A DNA stretch of 5,523 nt from Streptomyces speibonae (GCA_000715605.1 KL568522.1:32333-37855); one strand, 5' to 3'; positions 1-4,675 are shown, counted from the stretch's first letter. The notes: generated from the sequence alone by a model not told the origin. Numbers and translations are program-made.

Positions 1-135
1 GCCCGGCCGCGGGGCGAGGGGCGCCGTCCGCACCTCGCGGACGACGCCACGTTCGTCGCGGACCGTCTCGACGCCGGTCCGCCGCGCCAGATCGGTGCGT
101 CGTTTCGCCCGTTTCAGATCCTTGCGTACGCCCAT
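1..135 (-). CDS. Unrecognised basic protein, N-terminal 45 residues only
   Basis: The gene starts with ATG at 135-133 and reads open for 45 codons to the window edge, so its C-terminus is not visible. The start is supported by GGGAG at 145-141, five bases upstream, and by a plausible promoter further up (199-226). The visible protein begins MGVRKDLKRAKRRTDLARR and is rich in Arg and Lys, followed by a mixed-charge stretch (VETVRDERGVVREV). I see no signal peptide, membrane segment or known motif. It lies 100 bp after the VWA gene in the same direction but appears to have its own promoter with a TetR-like inverted repeat. I do not recognise the family and assign no function. Existence as a gene is likely; identity is unknown. 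Confidence 0.6.
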   Translation of the reverse strand, partial: MGVRKDLKRAKRRTDLARRTGVETVRDERGVVREVRTAPLAPRPG

Positions 136-198
136 GACGGCTCCCGGTGCGGCTGAGGCTCTCGTGCTGGTGCTGCCGTGCCTACTTACTCGAGGGTC

Positions 199-226
199 AA
201 CTTACCGGTGCGTAAGGATCAGTCAA
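199..226 (-). promoter_or_regulatory. Predicted sigma-70-type promoter of the gene starting at 135
   Basis: Reading the minus strand, a -35 element TTGACT lies at 226-221 and a -10 element TAAGTT at 204-199, with a 16-bp spacer. Transcription would start near 192, leaving a leader of about 57 bases before the ATG at 135. The -35 lies only 10 bp after the VWA stop codon. Both hexamers are fair matches to the vegetative consensus; the assignment is by eye only. Confidence 0.5.
201..216. promoter_or_regulatory. Inverted repeat CTTAC-N6-GTAAG, candidate TetR-type operator
   Basis: CTTAC at 201-205 and GTAAG at 212-216 form a perfect 5-bp inverted repeat with a 6-bp spacer. A further copy of CTTAC lies at 185-189, so the motif occurs three times in 32 bp. 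The repeat sits between, and partly overlaps, the predicted -35 and -10 elements. Bound protein there would block RNA polymerase. Size and placement resemble TetR-family operators, but no regulator gene is visible in the window, so the family assignment is inference. Confidence 0.45.
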
Positions 227-235
227 TGGGGCGGG

Positions 236-1780
236 TCAGTCCAGACGGTCCGCCGTGCGGATCACCCGGGCCAGCTCGCGGACGTCCTCGTCCTCGGTCC
301 GGCGTGCGAGGGATCCGGCCCGCTCGGAGAGCTCGCCGAGACCCGGCGCACCGGGCAGGGCGCTGTAGCGGTGGTCGGCGGAGCGCAGCGCGTCGGCGAA
401 GTAGGCGGCCGTCGCGGCCACCGTCAGACCGCGCCGCGCCCGCCAGACGGAGCCGGCCAGCCCGTCGGTCTCCACGTCGCCGGTCTCCTCGTGCGGGGTG
501 CGGCTGTCGGGGTCCAGCCAGCGCACGGTCGCCGTCGCGAGGTGCCCCTCGGCGCCCGGGCGGGTGCGCACGGCGTACAGGGCGGTCACGGTGTGCCCTG
601 GGCCGACCTCGCCGCCGTCGACGCCGTCGTCACGGAAGTCCTCGTCGGCGACCCGCCGGTTGTCGTAGCCGACGAGACGGAACTCGGAGACCGTCTCCGG
701 ATCGAAGGCCACCTGCGCCTTCGCGTCACGGGCCGTCAGCTCGATGTTGCGGGGGAGCTGCTCGCAGAACACCTCGCGGGCGTCCTTCCGGTCGGACACG
801 TACACCGTGTGCCCGTCGCCCTTGTCCGCGAGCCGCTCCATCAGCGCGTCGCCGTAGTCGCTGCCGACGCCCACGCCGAACAGGGTGATGCCGTGCTCGC
901 GGCGGGAGGACTCGATGCGCTCCAGGATCGCGTCGGCCTGGGTCTCCCCGGTGTTGGCGAGGGCGTCCGAGACCAGCACGACCCGGTTGGTGGCGCCCTC
1001 GCGCAACCCGTCGACGGCGGTCTCGTACCCGTCCTCCACACCGGCACCGAGGTTGGTGGACTGGGCCGGCCGCAGGCCGTCGATGGCGTCGCGGATCTCG
1101 CCCCGGTTGCCGCCGAGCCGGGTCATCGGCAGCACGGTCTCCGCCTCGTCGCTGAAGGTGACGAGGGCGACCGAGTCGTCGTCGCGGAGCTGGTCCGTCA
1201 TCGTGCCCAGGGACTCCTGGGCCAGGTCGAGACGGCCCGGCTCGGCCATCGAGCCGGAGATGTCGATGACGAAGGTGAGGGCGGCGGGCGGCCGTTCGTC
1301 GACGGACTCCGCGGCCCTGGTGGCCAGGCCCACGCGGACCAGGGACCAGTCCCCGTCCTCGGTGCGGGCGCCGTCCACGGTCACCGAGAACCCGTCGCCG
1401 TCGGGACGCGGGTAGTCCTGCCGGAAGCTGTTGACGAACTCCTCGGGGCGGACGGCCGACGGATCGGGCAGCCTGCCCTCGGAGAGCACGCGCCGGGCGT
1501 AGCCGTAGGAGGTCGTGTCGACGTCCAGGGCGAAGGTCGACAGGTAGTCCGGCGCGGGCGCGAACTCGCCGGAGTCCTGCTCACCCTCGCGCCGGTCGTC
1601 GCCGTACTGCCCGCCCGTGCCCCGGTCGGGGGCCGGCAGCGGTGCGGAGCGGTCACCGCCCCCGCGGTCGTGTGAGGTGTCCGTCGCCTTGGTGCCGCTG
1701 CATCCGCTGAGCAGCAGACCGCTCGCCGCCGTGAGCGCGAGCAGCACCCCCACCGGCCGTCGTGCTCCATGCCACTTCAT
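236..1780 (-). CDS. VWA-domain lipoprotein, YfbK type
   Basis: This is a predicted exported lipoprotein of 514 residues. The start chosen is ATG at 1780, because it gives a short basic n-region, a hydrophobic stretch and a lipobox LLSGC with the lipidated Cys at 27. A strong GAGGGGG lies eight bases upstream. An in-frame start at 1882 would add 34 residues before the signal peptide and is rejected. After a low-complexity Asp/Gly/Arg-rich spacer (about 28-77) comes the YfbK N-terminal region (about 78-125, YLSTFALDVDTTSYGYARR). The von Willebrand A domain follows (about 166-345), with MIDAS residues D173-I-S175-G-S177, T242 and D272 in SDALANTGET. The C-terminal third (about 345-514) resembles the DUF3520/YfbK C-terminal domain. 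An intact MIDAS implies divalent-metal-dependent ligand binding at the membrane surface; the ligand is unknown. It follows the LPMO gene in the same direction, separated by 274 bp with hairpins, and I see no cellulose-type operator near it. The domain call is firm; the cellular role is not known. Confidence 0.9.
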   Translation of the reverse strand: MKWHGARRPVGVLLALTAASGLLLSGCSGTKATDTSHDRGGGDRSAPLPAPDRGTGGQYGDDRREGEQDSGEFAPAPDYLSTFALDVDTTSYGYARRVLSEGRLPDPSAVRPEEFVNSFRQDYPRPDGDGFSVTVDGARTEDGDWSLVRVGLATRAAESVDERPPAALTFVIDISGSMAEPGRLDLAQESLGTMTDQLRDDDSVALVTFSDEAETVLPMTRLGGNRGEIRDAIDGLRPAQSTNLGAGVEDGYETAVDGLREGATNRVVLVSDALANTGETQADAILERIESSRREHGITLFGVGVGSDYGDALMERLADKGDGHTVYVSDRKDAREVFCEQLPRNIELTARDAKAQVAFDPETVSEFRLVGYDNRRVADEDFRDDGVDGGEVGPGHTVTALYAVRTRPGAEGHLATATVRWLDPDSRTPHEETGDVETDGLAGSVWRARRGLTVAATAAYFADALRSADHRYSALPGAPGLGELSERAGSLARRTEDEDVRELARVIRTADRLD

Positions 1781-1955
1781 CGTCCGTTCCCCCTCGGTTG
1801 TCGCCGACTTCTGTGACTGTGACGGCGGGGCGGCCCGGAACGTGCGGTACGAAGGGTTGCAGGTGCGTCTCGAAGAGGCCACGGAGCGGGTCCACCGAGA
1901 CCGGTAGGTGATCTTCCGTTGACCTGTGCCGCCCCGCCCGCGCGGCCGAAACCGT

Positions 1956-1980
1956 GCCGGGCCAGGGCGGACGGCCCGGC
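1956..1980 (-). repeat. GC hairpin, 8-bp stem, upstream of the VWA gene
   Basis: GCCGGGCC at 1956-1963 pairs perfectly with GGCCCGGC at 1973-1980 around a 9-base loop. It lies 20 bases beyond the stronger hairpin at 2000-2035 in the direction of transcription. It could be the second half of a tandem terminator for the LPMO transcript. There is no T-tract after it, and short GC palindromes are common at this base composition, so confidence is modest. The rest of the gap (1781-1955) contains the VWA ribosome binding site and no promoter that I can defend. Confidence 0.35.
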
Positions 1981-1999
1981 CGAGGGGTGTTGTGCACGG

Positions 2000-2035
2000 C
2001 CGTGCGGGCCGGGGACGGCGCCCCGGCCCGCACGG
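2000..2035 (-). terminator. Strong hairpin after the LPMO gene, likely terminator
   Basis: A perfect 15-bp inverted repeat (arms 2000-2014 and 2021-2035, loop 2015-2020, ACGGCG) begins 19 bases after the TAA stop codon of the LPMO gene at 2055. There is no T-tract, as is common for Streptomyces terminators, where long GC stems alone often serve. Two smaller palindromes overlap its flanks: GCACGGCCGTGC at 1994-2005 and GCACGGTCCGTGC at 2030-2042. Alternative folds are therefore possible. It probably separates the cellulolytic unit from the VWA gene. Confidence 0.65.
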
Positions 2036-2054
2036 TCCGTGCCGGCGTGGCCGG

Positions 2055-3128
2055 TTACGGCGCCACGCAGCCGATCGTGCCCGCCGGGAGGTCGTTGCCC
2101 GACGAGGTGGCGGTGAAGCCGAACGTCACACTGCCGTCCGGCGGGATCACCCGGTTGTGGTCGACGTTGGTGACCGTCACCGTGCCGTCGGAGCCGGTGG
2201 ACAGGGAGCCGTTCCACGCGCTGCCGATACGGGTCCCGTCACCGGGCTTCCACTGCACGGCCCAGCCGTTGAGCGACGACGTGCCGTGGTTCATCACCTC
2301 GACCGAGCCCTGGAAGCCGCCGTCCCAGGAGTTCACCACCTCGTAGACGGCCATGCAGGAACCCTCGTGATCCGGGTCCGTGGGCGTCGGGTCCGGGTCG
2401 GGCGTGCTGCCGGAGTCGCCGATGCCGGTGACCTCGCCGTTGCCGCCGTCGAAGACGACGTCGGAGCAGGAGAAGAAGTTCTCCTGGCTGTCCGAACGCA
2501 CCCACTGCATGAAGATCAGCGCGTCACCGGAGCGTCCGGAGGGCAGGTTCAGATTCCAGTAGTAGTGACCGCCGTTGGTGCCCGCGGAACCCTGCTGGGG
2601 CGGGTCGGTGACGGTCTGGATGAGCTCCAGGTCGTCCCAGCCCAGCTCGGAGGTGGGCGACCAGCCGGGCTTGGTGAGATAGACCCGGAAGTCACCGGGG
2701 TGGGCGGCCCAGTTGCTGTACTGGACCTTGATCGTCGCGCCGGACGTCAGATGGGTCCGGGGCCAGTCGTCGCGGGCCATGTTGTAGGCGGAGAAGTCGT
2801 ACGGCGACCGGTCGCCGGCGCTGCACAGCGTGCCGTCCGGAACGTAACCGGCGCCGCGCCCGCCCGCGTTGGAGTCGAGCACGGCGAACCAGTTGTACAG
2901 CGCGGTGGAGCCGCTCTGGTTCAGCGCGTCCTGGCACGCCGGGTTGCTCGGGTCGAGGCCGCCGGTTCCGGTGAGGGCGTCCAGCTGACAGAGGTAGGTG
3001 CGCGAGCCGGGCATCATCGCCACGCCGTGCGCCTCGGCGTTCTTCTGCCACAGGAAGCTCAGGCCGAGTCCTCCTAGGAGGGTGGCCAGAACCGCCGCCA
3101 GGGTGATGAATCTGCTCCTTAAGGCCAT
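2055..3128 (-). CDS. celS2: AA10 cellulose-oxidising LPMO with C-terminal CBM2 (CelS2-like)
   Basis: This is a secreted copper enzyme that cleaves crystalline cellulose oxidatively and boosts hydrolases. The 357-residue protein has a Sec-type signal peptide (1-33, ending AEA) cut so that His34 becomes the mature N-terminus. The histidine brace is H34 and H143 (AAHPGDF), with axial F218 in QENFFSCSD. These match H35/H144/F219 of S. coelicolor ScLPMO10C (CelS2) with an offset of one. Its substrate-face residues also align: Y78, N79, F81, Y110 and W140. By homology it should be a C1 oxidiser of cellulose. The AA10 domain spans about 34-235, a short Asp/Pro/Thr linker about 237-257, and CBM2 258-354 bounded by C258 and C354, with W268 and W305 on the likely binding face. 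The start is set by AGGAG at 3139-3135, six bases upstream. Codon 3 is TTA, followed by rare AGG, AGC and AGA. The gene follows the GH12 endoglucanase, as I recall for S. coelicolor SCO1187-SCO1188. No separate promoter or operator is evident, so it may depend on read-through from the GH12 promoter. Confidence 0.95.
   Translation of the reverse strand: MALRSRFITLAAVLATLLGGLGLSFLWQKNAEAHGVAMMPGSRTYLCQLDALTGTGGLDPSNPACQDALNQSGSTALYNWFAVLDSNAGGRGAGYVPDGTLCSAGDRSPYDFSAYNMARDDWPRTHLTSGATIKVQYSNWAAHPGDFRVYLTKPGWSPTSELGWDDLELIQTVTDPPQQGSAGTNGGHYYWNLNLPSGRSGDALIFMQWVRSDSQENFFSCSDVVFDGGNGEVTGIGDSGSTPDPDPTPTDPDHEGSCMAVYEVVNSWDGGFQGSVEVMNHGTSSLNGWAVQWKPGDGTRIGSAWNGSLSTGSDGTVTVTNVDHNRVIPPDGSVTFGFTATSSGNDLPAGTIGCVAP
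3120..3122 (-). other. TTA leucine codon 3 of the LPMO gene (bldA-dependent)
   Basis: Codon 3 of the LPMO reads TTA on the minus strand. It is one of only two in-frame TTA codons I find in the window. In Streptomyces this codon is decoded by the bldA leucyl-tRNA, whose functional supply rises late in growth. A TTA this close to the start codon makes translation sensitive to bldA. No alternative downstream start has an adequate ribosome binding site that would bypass it. Confidence 0.85.
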
Positions 3129-3160
3129 GGGGATCTCCTGTGCCGGTAGTCGGTTGGTGC

Positions 3161-3252
3161 GGGGGTGGGAGGCGGGAGGGGTGGGAACCCTGCCCGTCCG
3201 GGGGAGGGGTGTCGGCCGGAAGGGCAGGGGGATCGGGGGGCGGGAGCCGGGG
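3161..3252 (+). other. G-tract clusters with quadruplex potential in the GH12-LPMO gap
   Basis: The plus strand carries two sets of G-runs fitting the G3+N1-7 quadruplex pattern. The first is at 3161-3185, with runs at 3161-3165, 3167-3169, 3174-3176, 3178-3181 and 3183-3185. The second is at 3222-3252, with runs at 3222-3224, 3227-3231, 3235-3240, 3242-3244 and 3249-3252. The plus strand is the template for both flanking genes, so the RNA here is C-rich and G-poor over most of the stretch. Such RNA is also what Rho prefers to load on. The pattern is directly visible; function is inference. Confidence 0.5.
3188..3229 (-). repeat. Imperfect hairpin in the LPMO leader
   Basis: Arms at 3188-3201 and 3216-3229 pair over 14 positions with one mismatch around a 14-base loop. 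The structure lies about 60 bases before the LPMO start and after the hairpin at 3247-3289 in transcription order. It could be the second part of a tandem terminator for the GH12 gene, or a structured 5' leader of the LPMO message. No T-tract follows beyond a TT at 3187-3186 on the RNA-like strand. Confidence 0.4.
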
Positions 3253-3289
3253 CCCGCCTGTCGGCGCAGGGAGGAAGAACGGGCCCCGG
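3247..3289 (-). terminator. Hairpin after the GH12 gene, possible terminator or attenuator
   Basis: CCGGGGCCCG at 3247-3256 and CGGGCCCCGG at 3280-3289 form a perfect 10-bp all-GC stem with a 23-base loop, starting 28 bases after the TAG stop at 3318. It lacks a T-tract and the loop is long, so termination may be partial. The next gene has no clear promoter of its own. An attenuator that sets the ratio of endoglucanase to LPMO is an alternative to full termination. Confidence 0.45.
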
Positions 3290-3317
3290 AGTCGCGATGG
3301 CGTATCCGCCGGGTGTG

Positions 3318-4454
3318 CTAGGCGCCGGTGCAGGTGGCGCCGTTGAGGAGGAAGGTGTCCGGCCGGGCGAAGGAGTCGCTGTAGGCCCCCTGGAAGCCGA
3401 AGCTCTGGGCGGCACCGGGCGCGATCCGTGCGTTGCCGTCCGCCGGGCGGGCCGTGACGCTGCCCGAGGAGGGCGTCACGGAGGCGTTCCAGGCATGGGT
3501 GACACTCTGCCCCGAGGGCAGGGCGAAGGCGAGTTCCCAGCCGTCGATGTCGGACGAACCGGTGTTGCGCACGGTGACGTCGGCGGTGAAGCCGCCGGGC
3601 CAGACATTGGTCTCGTACGACACCGTGCACGCGGCCTGCTCACCGGGCCCACCCGGATCACCGGACCCGCCGTCCCCCAGGCTGACCGTGGAGGAGAAGG
3701 AGTTCACCGAGAGCCCCGCACCGTTCTGCCACGGCTCGAACCCCGCCTGGACACTCGTCAGATACCAGTCGTTGCGCGCCATGCCGCGCGCGACGGTCTC
3801 CCGGACGAAGTCCATGACGTCGAAGCTCCAGCCGCTGATCGCCGAGGGCGCGACGAACGACAGCACGTCGTTGGTGCCGTTGCCGCCCGACCACACCTGC
3901 CAGCTGCGCCCGCCCACGGTGGCGGTGCCGACCGGGGAGCCGATCGGCTGGATCGGGCCCACCTTGTTGAACCAGATCATGATCTCGGTCCGGTTCACAC
4001 CGTCGGTCCGGGGCGTCGGGTCCAGCCAGATGTCGTACGAGGCGTTGTAGACGGCGTCGCCGACGAAGCCGTAGGAGATGCTGCTGGGCGCGCTGGAGAT
4101 GTTGCTGAGCTGGGCCGGGAGCTGCGTGCCCGGCGAGCAGTTGGTGTAGTGGCAGCCGTTGAAGACCGACGGGTACGACTTCGGGGCGCCGTCGGTGGGC
4201 ACGGAGCCGTCGGCCTGGGTGAGGCGGAAGCCGGTGTCCGTCGCGGTGACGCACTGGGTGTCGCTGGTGCCCCAGCGGTTGTTCTGGACGACGTAGCGGC
4301 CCTGGATGGTGGTCGATCCGTACCGCTCGCAGATCGTGGTGTCGGCCTGGGCCGGCGCCGTCGCGGTCACCAGCGCCGCGACCACGGCGAGTGCGGTGAG
4401 CAACGTCGCGAACAGGCCGCGCAGGGCGTGGTGTTGGTGCCGTAACCGTCGCAT
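3318..4454 (-). CDS. celB: Secreted GH12 endo-1,4-beta-glucanase with CBM2 (CelB-like)
   Basis: This is an extracellular retaining endoglucanase that cleaves internal beta-1,4 bonds of cellulose. The 378-residue protein has a signal peptide (1-37, ending AQA) and a mature end DTTICERYG typical of Streptomyces CelB. The GH12 domain spans about 38-258. The nucleophile is E157 in TEIMIWFN and the acid/base is E240 in AGFEPWQNG; in mature numbering these are E120 and E203, exactly as in S. lividans CelB. A short Gly/Asp/Pro linker (about 259-273) leads to a CBM2 (274-378) bounded by C276 and C375, with W285 and W322 on the likely binding face. Codon 4 is TTA. The start at 4454 is chosen because it begins the signal peptide and has GGAGAGG at 4471-4465, ten bases upstream. 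An in-frame start at 4583 lies upstream of the predicted transcription start, across the promoter and two operators, and is rejected. The gene is first in the cellulolytic unit and carries the operators that define its control. Confidence 0.95.
   Translation of the reverse strand: MRRLRHQHHALRGLFATLLTALAVVAALVTATAPAQADTTICERYGSTTIQGRYVVQNNRWGTSDTQCVTATDTGFRLTQADGSVPTDGAPKSYPSVFNGCHYTNCSPGTQLPAQLSNISSAPSSISYGFVGDAVYNASYDIWLDPTPRTDGVNRTEIMIWFNKVGPIQPIGSPVGTATVGGRSWQVWSGGNGTNDVLSFVAPSAISGWSFDVMDFVRETVARGMARNDWYLTSVQAGFEPWQNGAGLSVNSFSSTVSLGDGGSGDPGGPGEQAACTVSYETNVWPGGFTADVTVRNTGSSDIDGWELAFALPSGQSVTHAWNASVTPSSGSVTARPADGNARIAPGAAQSFGFQGAYSDSFARPDTFLLNGATCTGA
4443..4445 (-). other. TTA leucine codon 4 of the GH12 gene (bldA-dependent)
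   Basis: The GH12 gene opens ATG CGA CGG TTA CGG on the minus strand, so Leu4 is encoded by TTA. Together with codon 3 of the LPMO gene it makes both secreted cellulolytic enzymes formally dependent on the bldA tRNA. Later in-frame starts lie inside the hydrophobic core of the signal peptide and have no ribosome binding site, so bypass is unlikely. Confidence 0.85.
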
Positions 4455-4496
4455 CTGGGGGGAACCTCTCCAAGAGGGTGCGGGTGGCCGGACGGA

Positions 4497-4508
4497 GGGA
4501 GCGCTCCC
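4497..4508. promoter_or_regulatory. CebR/CelR-type operator O1, promoter-distal
   Basis: The perfect 12-bp palindrome GGGAGCGCTCCC lies in the GH12 5' leader, roughly +40 to +51 from the predicted transcription start, and 43 bases before the ATG. The symmetry does not extend outward (A at 4496 against G at 4509), so this is the shortest of the three sites. The core matches the operator known for CebR in Streptomyces and CelR in Thermobifida (TGGGAGCGCTCCCA), bound by LacI-family proteins that release in response to cellobiose or cello-oligosaccharides. Confidence 0.85.
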
Positions 4509-4521
4509 GTCTCCCCATTTG

Positions 4522-4537
4522 ATGGGAGCGCTCCCAT
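4522..4537. promoter_or_regulatory. CebR/CelR-type operator O2, promoter-proximal
   Basis: ATGGGAGCGCTCCCAT is a perfect 16-bp palindrome containing the full canonical 14-bp box at 4523-4536. It sits at about +11 to +26 from the predicted transcription start of the GH12 gene, a position suited to blocking initiation or early elongation. Its centre is 27 bp from that of O1. As the exact consensus nearest the promoter it is probably the main repression site. Confidence 0.92.
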
Positions 4538-4554
4538 TGGTGTTTCGGAACGGG

Positions 4555-4583
4555 ACTGTAGAAGGTTCACATGTTCCTGACAA
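4555..4583 (-). promoter_or_regulatory. Predicted GH12 promoter, TTGTCA-N17-TACAGT
   Basis: On the minus strand a -35 TTGTCA (4583-4578) and a -10 TACAGT (4560-4555) are separated by exactly 17 bp, an excellent vegetative-sigma match for a GC-rich genome. Transcription would start near 4548, giving a leader of about 94 bases that contains O1 and O2. An AT-rich near-palindrome, CGAATCGATTTG at 4604-4615 with a perfect AATCGATT core, lies just upstream and might be an activator site, but I cannot name one. Confidence 0.75.
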
Positions 4584-4657
4584 GGGGGTGCGTACGGAAG
4601 CGTCGAATCGATTTGAGAACCGCAGGTCAGCGAGGTGGTGAAGAAGGGGTGCCGCGC

Positions 4658-4675
4658 TTCGGGAGCGCTCCCGAA
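4658..4675. promoter_or_regulatory. CebR/CelR-type operator O3, upstream of the promoter
   Basis: TTCGGGAGCGCTCCCGAA is a perfect 18-bp palindrome, the longest of the three, but its flanks differ from the consensus TGGGAGCGCTCCCA (C/G instead of T/A next to the core). It lies 65 bp after the stop codon of the LacI-family gene and about 75 bp upstream of the GH12 -35 element. It may be an auxiliary site for looping with O2, a site for a slightly different LacI paralogue, or a transcript-end hairpin of the regulator gene. No T-tract follows it. Confidence 0.75.

Noticed and set aside
95..1675. A 526-codon plus-strand open frame antisense to the VWA gene
   Set aside because: The protein is low-complexity Gly/Val/Arg-rich with no recognisable domain. 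The opposite strand encodes a clear lipoprotein with MIDAS motif. Long antisense frames are normal at this GC content.
1781..1882. Upstream in-frame start at 1882 for the VWA lipoprotein
   Set aside because: It would add 34 residues before the lipoprotein signal peptide. The ATG at 1780 has GAGGGGG at good spacing.
1781..1955. A promoter for the VWA gene, including ECF-like GGAA- and AACC-type elements
   Set aside because: No pair of elements has acceptable spacing. Only the ribosome binding site is convincing.
2841..2860. A possible additional TTA codon in the LPMO gene (TAA on the plus strand, in GTAACC)
   Set aside because: It is out of frame. The codons there are GGT TAC GTT (Gly-Tyr-Val).
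1926..3077. A 383-codon plus-strand open frame antisense to the LPMO gene
   Set aside because: It shows a shadow-type composition and crosses the 15-bp hairpin and the end of the LPMO gene. The minus-strand product is an unmistakable AA10-CBM2 protein.
3165..4445. A 426-codon plus-strand open frame antisense to the GH12 gene
   Set aside because: It begins in the G-rich gap and has no domain. The minus strand has GH12 catalytic residues and CBM2.
4455..4583. Upstream in-frame ATG at 4583 as the start of the GH12 protein
   Set aside because: It lies upstream of the predicted transcription start and would translate the promoter and two operators ahead of a signal peptide. The ATG at 4454 has a ribosome binding site and begins a standard signal sequence.
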